Origin: an uncultured Acetatifactor sp.
GTDB taxonomy: Bacteria > Bacillota > Clostridia > Lachnospirales > Lachnospiraceae
DNA length: 64,000 nt
Assembly: GCA_910583845.1 (NCBI GenBank)
Contig: CAJUAB010000006.1
Location: forward strand, 123,247 to 187,246
Reading direction: 5' to 3'
The translations under genes and the position numbers were made by a program. Every line of letters starts with the position of its first letter. Within the stretch, counting starts at the first letter, position 1. Below are positions 41,899 through 50,281 of this stretch, piece after piece. The notes below the pieces were generated by a model. It saw nothing but the letters and a program-made list of their open reading frames with translations. It searched no databases and was not told the DNA's origin.

Positions 41899-44055
41899 AT
41901 GGGTGAAGTGACATATTTGAATTTTCCATTCCCTTACGGGGCGTATTCATTTGGACGGGAAATGAATGGTATCAGGATTTCTTTTCCCTCCGAGGAGGAA
42001 GATTGCGGTGTGCTGGTCTACCAGAGAGGGAGCGGCAGATTGCTTAAAAAGTATGCGTTTCGGCCTCAGGACAGACTGGGCAATATCCGGTATGGCGTGA
42101 TCACAGGAGTTTCCGTAGAGCGAATCAGTTATCTGTTTTACAGTGGGAACAAAGTATTTCCTGACCGTTGGGCCCGGGCGTTTGAACTCAGGGGAAAGTA
42201 CGGCGCTCCCCACAGTCCCAGAGACTACCGGGCGGTTATTCAAGATGTCCCCTATGACTGGGAGGGGGATGTCTGCCCCAAAATCCCCTATGAGGATGTG
42301 GTCTGCTATGGTATGCATGTCAGGGGATTTACCATGCATAGCTCCTCCGGCGTCAGGAACAGAGGGACCTTTGCGGGAATCGGAGAAAAACTGGATTATC
42401 TGCAGCAGCTTGGAATCACGACAATCGAATTGCAGCCGATCTATGAACAGATAGAATCAGAGCGGCTGGAGACGGAGAGCATGGACGCGCCATGGCTGAG
42501 ACATGTGGCGACCGGGGCGCGGAGACAGACCGGAATGCCGGAGCCTTCCCCAAAAGATCGCTTCGAACCAGAGGAGCAAAGGGACATACAAGGGCAGCCC
42601 GGCTTATCGGACCCGTCCAAAACGCGGGAATCAGTTTCGGCAGAATTGCAGGAGAAGAGGGGAGCGCAGGGAGAAATCGAAGCCCAAAGGCACTGTGAAT
42701 CTCAGGGAAAAGACAGCCAGGCCGCGGGACACGGAAAGCGAGGACCTCAACGAAGGCAGGAAGTCTGCGGACAGACCAGACTGAATTACTGGGGATATCA
42801 GGAGGGGTATTATTATGCGCCCAAACGCGGTTATGCCGCCACGGACGATGCCGCCACGGAGCTTAAGGATCTGGTGAAGGCCCTGCATGCCAGAGGAATG
42901 GAGATTGTTTTACAATTCTATTTCCCGGATCATATTCCCACAGATGAAATTCTGAATGTACTGCGGTACTGGAGCTGGACTTATCATGTGGATGGATTTC
43001 ATCTGATGGGAGGAGCGCTGCAGAGTCACGCGATTGCGTCGGACCCGGCTCTCTGTGACAGAAAGCTCTGGTACTATGATTTTCCCACAGAGCAGATTTA
43101 CGGCTATGAAAAGACACCGGGTTACCGGAACCTGGCTGTTTATAATGAGGGCTTTCAGCAGGATATGAGACGCTTCCTGAAGGGGGATGAGGGCATGCTC
43201 TACGCGGCCATGCAGAGGATGCGGTGCAATCCCCGCCAAAAGGGTATGATTAATTATTTCGCGGATTATGCCGGTTTTACCATGATGGACATGGTTTCCT
43301 ATGACAGGAAACACAATGAGGAAAACGGAGAGAACAACAGGGACGGCAGCGACTGCAACCACAGCTGGAACTGCGGCGCGGAAGGACCTTCCCGCAAAAA
43401 ACAGATACAGGCCCTGCGGATGAAGCAGCTGCGCAATGCGTTCACTTTGCTTATTCTGTCCCAGGGGACTCCTTATTTTTTCATGGGAGACGAGTTTGGA
43501 CGGACCCAGAAGGGCAATAATAATCCTTACTGTCAGGATAATCCGGTGACCTGGGTGAACTGGAATGAATTGAAGAGGCATGGCGATCTGTATACCTATG
43601 TGCAAAACCTTATCTGCCTGCGCAGGCAGCACAGCATTTTTCATCTGGAGAGAGAGTGCCGCCTTATGGATTACATCTCCTGTGGGAGCCCGGATCTGTC
43701 CTACCACGGCTCGGAGGCCTGGAGGCCTGCCTGGGAGGCTTATAACCGTCACATCGGCATACTGCTGAACGGTGTTTACGGCAGGGAAAAGGATGAGGGC
43801 TGCTGGTATATCGCGGTAAACATGCATTGGGAAAGTCACGATTTCGCGCTGCCCAGGCTTTCCAAAGGACAGTTCTGGAGAAAGGTGCTTTGCACGGAGA
43901 CGGGACAGGCAGACAGGGAAGATACGGCAAAGACGCAGGCGAATCAGGAGAAGGAGAGAGAGCTGGCGGCTGTGGAAGGACAGGTCCTGCGGACAGGCCC
44001 CAGGAGTATTACTGTATATTACAGCGGAAACAGACAGGCGAATCAGGAACATTAG
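41899..44055 (+). CDS. GlgX/isoamylase-like GH13 protein, probably catalytically degenerate
   Basis: 718 residues from the ATG at 41899 (GAGGAAAAC upstream). An N-terminal CBM48-like beta domain (about 1-115) is followed by a debranching-type barrel: TTIELQPIYE, YWGYQEGYYYAPKRGYA and KHNEENGENNRDG with SWNCG are hallmark GlgX/TreX blocks. The region that should hold the nucleophile reads VDGFHLMGG with no Asp, and the region-IV His-Asp pair is replaced (NYFADYAGFTMMD). A hydrophilic insert of about 110 residues (about 190-300, rich in Glu/Gln/Arg) interrupts the barrel. It may be a non-catalytic glycan-binding or regulatory paralogue. Confidence 0.85.
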   Translation: MGEVTYLNFPFPYGAYSFGREMNGIRISFPSEEEDCGVLVYQRGSGRLLKKYAFRPQDRLGNIRYGVITGVSVERISYLFYSGNKVFPDRWARAFELRGKYGAPHSPRDYRAVIQDVPYDWEGDVCPKIPYEDVVCYGMHVRGFTMHSSSGVRNRGTFAGIGEKLDYLQQLGITTIELQPIYEQIESERLETESMDAPWLRHVATGARRQTGMPEPSPKDRFEPEEQRDIQGQPGLSDPSKTRESVSAELQEKRGAQGEIEAQRHCESQGKDSQAAGHGKRGPQRRQEVCGQTRLNYWGYQEGYYYAPKRGYAATDDAATELKDLVKALHARGMEIVLQFYFPDHIPTDEILNVLRYWSWTYHVDGFHLMGGALQSHAIASDPALCDRKLWYYDFPTEQIYGYEKTPGYRNLAVYNEGFQQDMRRFLKGDEGMLYAAMQRMRCNPRQKGMINYFADYAGFTMMDMVSYDRKHNEENGENNRDGSDCNHSWNCGAEGPSRKKQIQALRMKQLRNAFTLLILSQGTPYFFMGDEFGRTQKGNNNPYCQDNPVTWVNWNELKRHGDLYTYVQNLICLRRQHSIFHLERECRLMDYISCGSPDLSYHGSEAWRPAWEAYNRHIGILLNGVYGREKDEGCWYIAVNMHWESHDFALPRLSKGQFWRKVLCTETGQADREDTAKTQANQEKERELAAVEGQVLRTGPRSITVYYSGNRQANQEH

Positions 44056-44106
44056 TGTATTTGCGGCATAGGATATAGTAACAAAGACGGATAGGAAGCA
44101 TAGCAT

Positions 44107-44421
44107 ATGAATTGTCTGATTATCCTGTTGCTGCTGGCCTGCGGCGGCTGTCAGAACAGTTGGGGAGGCAGCTGCGGATGCGGCGGGGGCTGCAATAATT
44201 GCTGCCCGAGAAACCGGGACTGTAACAACGACTGCCCCTGCATGAGGGAAGACCGCGGTCCTGCGAGATGTCCGGTGATGCATGAGGAACACGACTGCCA
44301 TGACCACCATGATCATCATGACCATCATGATGACCACGACTGTAAGCAGGGGGGACCCTCCGCATGGAACAATTTCCCCAGCATCTCCGGCGGTGAAACC
44401 TGCGGATGTGACGCCGATTAG
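44107..44421 (+). CDS. Cys/His/Asp-rich small protein, probably metal-binding
   Basis: 104 residues. A hydrophobic start (CLIILLLLACGGC) may be a lipoprotein signal with Cys at about residue 12. The body is exceptionally rich in Cys and His: SCGCGGGCNNCCPR, CNNDCPC, then HDCHDHHDHHDHHDDHDC (about 62-79). No known family is recognised. Clustered Cys and His-Asp repeats suggest chelation of Zn, Ni or Cu. The gene sits in a 566-bp space between the GH13-like and lactonase genes, with AGGA upstream of the ATG and a terminator after it, which supports it as real. Confidence 0.65.
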   Translation: MNCLIILLLLACGGCQNSWGGSCGCGGGCNNCCPRNRDCNNDCPCMREDRGPARCPVMHEEHDCHDHHDHHDHHDDHDCKQGGPSAWNNFPSISGGETCGCDAD

Positions 44422-44474
44422 CATTCCGGAAGCAAGTTATATTGACGAGCAACAGATTTTGCTGTTGTTCCAGC

Positions 44475-44507
44475 AAAAGCCCGCCCTGACCGGTTGGGCT
44501 TTTGTGT
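44475..44507 (+). terminator. Terminator after the Cys/His-rich gene
   Basis: AAAAGCCC (44475-44482) pairs with GGGCTTTT (44496-44503), followed by TGTGTTG. Confidence 0.8.
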
Positions 44508-44546
44508 TGTCCAAGACAATAGAAACCCCGCAGAGCGTGGATTCTA

Positions 44547-44575
44547 TTGTCTTTTCGGAGGGTTTGTGCTATAAT
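44547..44575 (+). promoter_or_regulatory. Promoter of the lactonase gene
   Basis: TTGTCT (44547-44552), 17-bp spacer, TATAAT (44570-44575), about 40 bp before the start codon. Confidence 0.75.
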
Positions 44576-44615
44576 TCGGGTGAAACGCAGTAATGAAACG
44601 ACTTGGAGGAGGTAT

Positions 44616-45674
44616 ATGACTATGGCGAAAGAGAAATATGTTGCGTATGTATCCACCTATACAATGGGGGACAGCCATGGTATCAGAGTGTATGATGTAG
44701 ATATGGAGAAGGGACGTTTCACGGAGAAGGACAAGGTAGAGATCACGAATTCATCCTATGTGACGATCTCCCACAACGGCAAATGCCTGTATTCTATAAC
44801 GGATTTCGGAGTGGAGGCATATACGATTATGAAGGACGGCAGTCTGGAGCTGCTTAATTTTGCTCCGATCAACGGGATGAGGGGGTGCTATTTGTCCACG
44901 GACTACACGGACAAGTATCTTTTTGTGGCTGGATATCATGACGGCAAACTGACTGTGCTGCGGGTGGAGGAAGACGGTTCGGTGGGCTCCATCACCGATG
45001 AGATCTATCACAAGGGCATGGGGAGTCTGTCAGAGAGGAACTTCCGTCCCCATATCAACTGCGCCCGTATGACACATGACAACAAGTATCTGCTGGTGGC
45101 GGACCAGGGAATGGATCATGTGAATGTGTACGCTTTTAATCCCCGCGGCGGCACATTGCGGATTGCCGATGTGATCCGCAGTGAGATGGAGGCGGCGCCC
45201 AGACATATCAAGATCTCTCAGGACGGTCGTTTTGTCTACATCGTACATGAATGGAAATGTTGTGTGGATGTGTATTCTTACGAGGACAGAGAGGGCATTC
45301 CGTATTTCAGTAAAATTCAGAGCATACCCACCGTGAATGAGGACGCGACCCAGGGCAGCGCGGCCAGCGCGCTGAGTTTCTCCATGGATTACAATTATCT
45401 GCTCAGTTCCAACGCGGGAGATAATTCTGTGATTTTATATAATGTAAATAAGGAGAACGGCATGCTGACCAAAAACTTCTGTTTGCCGATCAGCGGCGAG
45501 TTCCCCAAGGACGCGGATATTTTCCCCAACAACAGGTTTATTGTTTCTCTGAACCATGAGTCAGGAACGTTGACTTTCTTTAAGATTGACGTAAAGAATG
45601 GAACCATGACCATGAACGGAGCGCCGATGAAGCTGGCAGCTCCCAATTCCATTATTTTCCACAGGCTGGCGTAA
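44616..45674 (+). CDS. Lactonase-family beta-propeller protein
   Basis: 352 residues from the ATG at 44616, just behind GGAGGAGG; the ATG at 44622 is equally possible. Repeated beta-propeller blades include YVSTYTMGDSHGIRVYDVD, CARMTHDNKYLLVADQGMD and FIVSLNHESGTLTFFKID, as in the 6-phosphogluconolactonase (YkgB/Pgl) family. Cytoplasmic. It may hydrolyse 6-phosphogluconolactone or another lactone, but no pentose-phosphate gene is adjacent, so the substrate is uncertain. Confidence 0.88.
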   Translation: MTMAKEKYVAYVSTYTMGDSHGIRVYDVDMEKGRFTEKDKVEITNSSYVTISHNGKCLYSITDFGVEAYTIMKDGSLELLNFAPINGMRGCYLSTDYTDKYLFVAGYHDGKLTVLRVEEDGSVGSITDEIYHKGMGSLSERNFRPHINCARMTHDNKYLLVADQGMDHVNVYAFNPRGGTLRIADVIRSEMEAAPRHIKISQDGRFVYIVHEWKCCVDVYSYEDREGIPYFSKIQSIPTVNEDATQGSAASALSFSMDYNYLLSSNAGDNSVILYNVNKENGMLTKNFCLPISGEFPKDADIFPNNRFIVSLNHESGTLTFFKIDVKNGTMTMNGAPMKLAAPNSIIFHRLA

Positions 45675-45714
45675 GAGAGCGGTAGTTGTTCCCGCGATCC
45701 GGGTTCAGCATATA

Positions 45715-45833
45715 CGGTCTTGTCCTGTCAGAGTGCCGGGAGCATGTCTGAAAATTCATTTCCCCGATTTGCCGCATATTCCGGGGGAAAGCAGTTTTCA
45801 GACAGGCTCTGGCAGTCCGACAGGACAAGACCG
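45715..45833. repeat. Long imperfect inverted repeat
   Basis: 45715-45765 and 45784-45833 are about 50-bp inverted arms, mostly complementary with perfect outer (CGGTCTTGTCCTGTC) and near-perfect inner (TGTCTGAAAA) segments, around an 18-nt centre. It fills most of the gap between the convergent lactonase and aroC genes. It could be a miniature inverted-repeat element or a bidirectional transcription barrier. Confidence 0.8.
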
Positions 45834-45891
45834 TTTGGCGTTCAGGATACCAGTGCTCCATCCATTTCACAGAGCAACCTTCAGACGCGCT

Positions 45892-46992
45892 TTAACGCTT
45901 GTAAAAAGATTCCAGGCTGTCCATGCGACAGCACATATTGGCCATCATGGCGTCCAGGAGGGTGATTGCAGTCATGCATTCCAGTACGACTACGGCTCTG
46001 GGAACGATGATGGGATCGTGACGGCCCTTGATCTGTATGTCAATCTCGTGCCCGGAGTTGTCCACGGTCTGTTGAGCGGCATAGATGGAGGGGGTGGGTT
46101 TCACATGGGCGCGGATCAGTATGTCGCTGCCATCGCTGATGCCCCCCAGGATGCCGCCTGCATGATTGGTAGCCTTTTTTACTTTGCCCTGTTCCATGCG
46201 GAAGGCATCGTTGTTTTCGCTGCCATAGCGGGCGGAGACAGCGGTACCGTCACCGATTTCCACTGCCTTTACCGCGCCTATGGACATGACGGCCTGGGCC
46301 AGCAGGGCATCCAGTTTGCAAAAGACGGGATCACCGATTCCGGCGGGAACTCCTGACAGGCGGCACTCCATGACACCGCCTACGGAATCCAGACGTTTTA
46401 TGGCATCCTCCAGGTAAGCAACCGCCTGTGCATCCGCCGCACGGTCGGGCATGGCGGTGCGGGTTGAAGAGATGGCATCGGCTTCAAAGCGGTCCGGGTC
46501 TATGGATACGGGGCCGATTGAACGGGTGTAGGCACAGACTTCTATACCCAGCTGCTTTAAGATTTTACAGGCAATGGCTCCCGCCGCCACTCTGCCGATG
46601 GTCTCTCTGCCGGAGGAGCGCCCGCCTCCCCGATAATCCCGGAAGCCGTATTTCCGGTCAAAAGTATAATCCGCATGGCCGGGACGATAGCAGGAGGCGA
46701 TTTCGCTGTAATCTCTGGAAATCTGAGAGGTGTTGCGCACCAGCAGGGAGATGGGAGTGCCCGTGGCGCGGCCCTCGAATACACCGGAGAGAATTTCCAC
46801 CTGATCCGCCTCGCTTCGGGAGGTGGTGATTTTGCTTTGACCGGGTTTGCGCCGGTCCAGATAGCTTTGGATATCTGCCTCCTCCAAAGCCAGCCCTGCG
46901 GGACAACCGTCAATGACCACTCCCAGAGCCGGTCCGTGGGATTCCCCCCAGGTGGTGATACGAAATAAATTGCCAAAAGTTGATCCAGCCAT
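45892..46992 (-). CDS. aroC: Chorismate synthase
   Basis: 366 residues from the ATG at 46992, which follows AAGGAG and gives the canonical start GSTFGNLFRITTWGESHGPA. Further signatures: RRKPGQSKITTSRSEADQVE, GHADYTFDRKYGFRDYRGG-type block and RSSGRETIGRVAAGA. It converts 5-enolpyruvylshikimate-3-phosphate to chorismate using reduced FMN, the last common step of aromatic amino acid synthesis. No other shikimate genes are in the window. It converges on the lactonase gene. Confidence 0.96.
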   Translation of the reverse strand: MAGSTFGNLFRITTWGESHGPALGVVIDGCPAGLALEEADIQSYLDRRKPGQSKITTSRSEADQVEILSGVFEGRATGTPISLLVRNTSQISRDYSEIASCYRPGHADYTFDRKYGFRDYRGGGRSSGRETIGRVAAGAIACKILKQLGIEVCAYTRSIGPVSIDPDRFEADAISSTRTAMPDRAADAQAVAYLEDAIKRLDSVGGVMECRLSGVPAGIGDPVFCKLDALLAQAVMSIGAVKAVEIGDGTAVSARYGSENNDAFRMEQGKVKKATNHAGGILGGISDGSDILIRAHVKPTPSIYAAQQTVDNSGHEIDIQIKGRHDPIIVPRAVVVLECMTAITLLDAMMANMCCRMDSLESFYKR

Positions 46993-47263
46993 AATGTTTT
47001 CTCCTTTTTTTGCATTTCTGTGCTCTCCGACCGGCCAATCCTGAAGGAGGACTGCCATGTGGGAAACACGCGCCGGATTCTGCTGTTTCAAGCGCCGACG
47101 GGAAAGCATCTGTTTTAACATATCCATATTTTCCTATAGATTATAGCGAATTACAAAAAAAATAGCAACTTTTCGTAAAAAAATGATGCGGTTTTGAAAC
47201 AGCTGTGTTAAGATAAACACACGGCTCCCTGTGCGGGGAGAGTTTGCGGAGGACTTGAGAGAT

Positions 47264-48388
47264 ATGTATCAGATTATAAAAATGGAGGGCAGGGCCAAGA
47301 GAGGGCGTCTGTCCACTGTGCATGGGGTTGTGGAAACCCCGGTATTTATGAACGTGGGAACTGTGGCTGCTATCAAGGGCGCCGTGTCCACGGAGGACCT
47401 GGAAGGGATAGGGACGCAAGTGGAGCTGTCCAATACATATCATCTGCATGTGCGGCCGGGGGATCTCGTGGTAAAGCAGATGGGCGGCCTGCATCGTTTT
47501 ATGTCCTGGAATAAGCCCATACTCACGGACTCCGGCGGTTTTCAGGTATTTTCTCTGGCAGGGCTGCGAAAGATCAAGGAGGAGGGTGTGTACTTTAACT
47601 CCCATATAGACGGGCGCAGGATTTTCATGGGACCGGAGGAGAGTATGCGGATTCAGTCCAACCTGGCCTCCACTATTGCCATGGCCTTTGACGAGTGCGC
47701 TCCCAGCAAGGCGGAGAGATCCTATGTCCAGGCATCGGTGGAACGCACCACCCGGTGGCTGGAGCGCTGTAAGCGGGAGATGCGGCGGCTGAACGGGCTG
47801 GAGGATACCATCAATCGGGAACAGCTGCTCTTTGGCATCAATCAGGGCGCCGTCTATGATGATATCCGCATCGAGCATGCCAGACGCATCCGGGAGATGG
47901 AACTGGACGGCTATGCCGTGGGGGGACTGGCCGTCGGGGAAACACATCAGGAAATGTATCATATTCTGGAGGAGGTAGTGCCGCATCTGCCAGCGGATAA
48001 ACCAACCTATCTGATGGGGGTGGGAACCCCGGCCAATATACTGGAGAGCGTGGAGCGGGGCGTGGACTTCTTTGACTGTGTGTATCCCAGCAGAAACGGC
48101 AGACACGGGCATCTGTATACGGGGCATGGCAAGATCAATCTGTTTAACGCCAGATATGAACTGGACGGGCGGCCCATTGAGGAAGGCTGCGGGTGTCCGG
48201 CCTGTAGGCGGTATTCCCGGGCATACATCCGACACTTGCTGAAGGCGAAGGAGATGCTGGGGATGCGGCTTTGTGTGCTGCACAATCTGTATTTTTACAA
48301 TACAATGATGGCAGAGATCCGGGACGCGCTGGATCAGGGGCGGTTTGCCGCCTACAAGAGGGAGAAAATGGCGGGGATGGGCTTATAA
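47264..48388 (+). CDS. tgt: tRNA-guanine transglycosylase
   Basis: 374 residues from the ATG at 47264, behind GGAGG with an 11-nt gap; an upstream in-frame GTG is less likely. Signatures: VETPVFMNVGTVAAIKG, the catalytic Asp region TDSGGFQVFSL (about 90-100), GGLAVGE, nucleophile Asp in DCVYPSRNGRHG and the zinc site CGCPACRRY. It exchanges guanine 34 for the queuosine precursor preQ1 in tRNAs with GUN anticodons. yajC follows, an arrangement common in bacteria. Confidence 0.96.
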   Translation: MYQIIKMEGRAKRGRLSTVHGVVETPVFMNVGTVAAIKGAVSTEDLEGIGTQVELSNTYHLHVRPGDLVVKQMGGLHRFMSWNKPILTDSGGFQVFSLAGLRKIKEEGVYFNSHIDGRRIFMGPEESMRIQSNLASTIAMAFDECAPSKAERSYVQASVERTTRWLERCKREMRRLNGLEDTINREQLLFGINQGAVYDDIRIEHARRIREMELDGYAVGGLAVGETHQEMYHILEEVVPHLPADKPTYLMGVGTPANILESVERGVDFFDCVYPSRNGRHGHLYTGHGKINLFNARYELDGRPIEEGCGCPACRRYSRAYIRHLLKAKEMLGMRLCVLHNLYFYNTMMAEIRDALDQGRFAAYKREKMAGMGL

Positions 48389-48419
48389 TAAACTTTTTCT
48401 TAATTTTTGTACAAAGCAC

Positions 48420-48448
48420 TTGTCCCGGAACGGATTATTGTGTATAGT
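48420..48448 (+). promoter_or_regulatory. Promoter of yajC
   Basis: TTGTCC (48420-48425), 17-bp spacer, TATAGT (48443-48448), 58 bp before the yajC start. Confidence 0.65.
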
Positions 48449-48505
48449 AATAAAATGAGTGCAAAAACAAGATTCGCGGAACTCTAGATCAGGAGGAAAA
48501 CAGAT

Positions 48506-48835
48506 ATGGGTATTTTATTGACGGGCGAGGGCGCGGAGGCCATGCCTGCGGGCAGCGGCACGGGAAGTATACTGGCTATGGTAGTTGTGTATGGCCTGTT
48601 TTTTCTGGCCATCTGGTTCTTTATGTTCAGACCTCAGAAGAAGGAGCAGAAAAAAGTGCAGGCAATGCTGGCAGCGCTGGAGATCGGGGACAGTGTGCTG
48701 ACCACGGCAGGGTTCTACGGAGTGGTAATTGACATCGCGGATGACACAGTAATCGTGGAGTTTGGCAGCAACAAAAATTGTCGCATTCCCATGGAAAAGT
48801 CGGCTATCAGCCGTGTGGAGAAGGCAACGGAATAA
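48506..48835 (+). CDS. yajC: Preprotein translocase subunit YajC
   Basis: 109 residues, AGGAGG upstream. One membrane helix (about 19-38, AMVVVYGLFFLAIWFFMFRP) is followed by the YajC cytoplasmic domain (PQKKEQKKVQAMLAAL, LEIGDSVLTTAGFYGVV). YajC associates with SecDF and the SecYEG translocon. Gene order tgt-yajC is widespread; secDF is not present here. A separate promoter and a terminator bracket the gene. Confidence 0.95.
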   Translation: MGILLTGEGAEAMPAGSGTGSILAMVVVYGLFFLAIWFFMFRPQKKEQKKVQAMLAALEIGDSVLTTAGFYGVVIDIADDTVIVEFGSNKNCRIPMEKSAISRVEKATE

Positions 48836-48854
48836 GCCGGGCTTAAAAAGAGGG

Positions 48855-48880
48855 TCACGAGGCGGATGTCTCGTGATTTT
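48855..48880 (+). terminator. Terminator after yajC
   Basis: TCACGAG (48855-48861) pairs with CTCGTGA (48870-48876), followed by TTTT. Confidence 0.75.
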
Positions 48881-48931
48881 CCTATATATGGAAGATCGTC
48901 TGATTTATGAACAAGATATTGCGAAAAACAC

Positions 48932-48959
48932 TTGCATAAATCTGAACATATAGTAAAAT
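48932..48959 (+). promoter_or_regulatory. Promoter of the sortase gene
   Basis: TTGCAT (48932-48937), 16-bp spacer, TAAAAT (48954-48959), about 60 bp before the sortase start. Confidence 0.5.
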
Positions 48960-49020
48960 AGAAGTGATATGAATTGAATGTGGATACATATGTTTCTGAC
49001 AGGAGCAGAGCAGGCAGATT

Positions 49021-50208
49021 ATGGCACAGAAGGTTTATATTGTGGAGGGGAGACAATTCCGCACTGAGACGGATTACCGAAGAGCTCTCCGAGACAAAAA
49101 GGTGATAGACCGGCTGCGGGAGCAGATAGACTTTCAGAACCGCAGTCAGCTTTCCCAGCTGGTCAAGGCTTTACAACAGAAAAAGTATCCTTTCCTTACT
49201 TTACTTGGACAGGATTTCATGGAGGAAGCGGAGGAAGCTCTACAGCAGCTGACAAATTCGCCGTCTGCCGCAGGAAAGCGGAAGGGAAGACAGGCAGCCA
49301 GGAAGTCTTCCGGGCAGTCTCCGGGCAAAAAGAAAGCGGCACAGTCCCTGCCGGGAAATCCGGGACAGGACGATCAGATGGAAAAATATGTGCAGGAGGA
49401 GCTTCAGCGCCGGGAAAAAATCCGGAGAAGGCTGGCCCTTCTGTGCGGCGTGGTGGCAGTGGGATGCTTGGGATATTTTGGCATTTATACCTATCAGGCA
49501 TCCAGAACGGAGCGGGAATTTGCCCGCCTGGCGGCTTTTCGGGAAAGGGCGCAGGACCTGCCCATCCAGGAGGTGACCGGCGGTCCTCTGATTCATTACA
49601 CGGAGGAAGGGGAACGGGTGATTCCGGAGATTCTGGACGAATATAAAAATTTATATAACAGCAATAAAAGACTAATCGGATGGCTGAAAATTGACGATAC
49701 AAATATAGATTACCCTGTCATGCAGACAACGAACAATGAGTATTTTCTGAATCACAATTTCAACCAGCAGTCGGACAGAAACGGAGCGCTTTTTCTCGAC
49801 AAGGACTGCGATGTGCTGGAGCCCAGTACAAATCTGATTATTTACGGGCACCATATGAAGAGCGGCAATATGTTCGGCACACTGGACAAATACAGTTCGG
49901 AAGAGTATTATAAAGAGCATCCGGTGATTCAGTTTGACTCGATCTATGAGAAGGGTACATATGAAGTCATGTATGTGTTCCGATCGAAGATATACAGCGA
50001 AGAGGACGTGATTTTCAAGTATTACCAGTTTATAGACGCCGGGAGCCAGCAGGAGTTCGACTCCAACATGCAGGAGATGGCGGCCATGTCCCTGTATGAC
50101 ACGGGGGTGACGGCCAGCTACGGAGATCATCTGCTGACCCTGTCCACCTGCGACTACTATGTGAGTGATGGAAGATTCGTGGTGGTGGCCAAACGAGTGG
50201 AAAGCTGA
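49021..50208 (+). CDS. srtB: Class B sortase with a long cytoplasmic N-terminus
   Basis: 395 residues. The catalytic domain (about 210-395) has the class B pattern: NKRLIGWLKIDDTNIDYPVM, His in YGHHMKSG (about 276), catalytic Cys in LSTCDYY (about 378) and Arg in GRFVVVAKR (about 385). A single membrane helix (about 139-158) follows an unusually long, basic, Lys/Gln-rich cytoplasmic region of about 135 residues. The next two genes encode surface proteins with matching C-terminal sorting signals, so those are its probable substrates. It would link them to peptidoglycan. Confidence 0.93.
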   Translation: MAQKVYIVEGRQFRTETDYRRALRDKKVIDRLREQIDFQNRSQLSQLVKALQQKKYPFLTLLGQDFMEEAEEALQQLTNSPSAAGKRKGRQAARKSSGQSPGKKKAAQSLPGNPGQDDQMEKYVQEELQRREKIRRRLALLCGVVAVGCLGYFGIYTYQASRTEREFARLAAFRERAQDLPIQEVTGGPLIHYTEEGERVIPEILDEYKNLYNSNKRLIGWLKIDDTNIDYPVMQTTNNEYFLNHNFNQQSDRNGALFLDKDCDVLEPSTNLIIYGHHMKSGNMFGTLDKYSSEEYYKEHPVIQFDSIYEKGTYEVMYVFRSKIYSEEDVIFKYYQFIDAGSQQEFDSNMQEMAAMSLYDTGVTASYGDHLLTLSTCDYYVSDGRFVVVAKRVES

Positions 50209-50281
50209 CGGAAACAGACAACGCGCAGCGCCGATAGGGCAGGCAATATAAAGATTTGACTGGACAGTCATTGGAAAGGAA

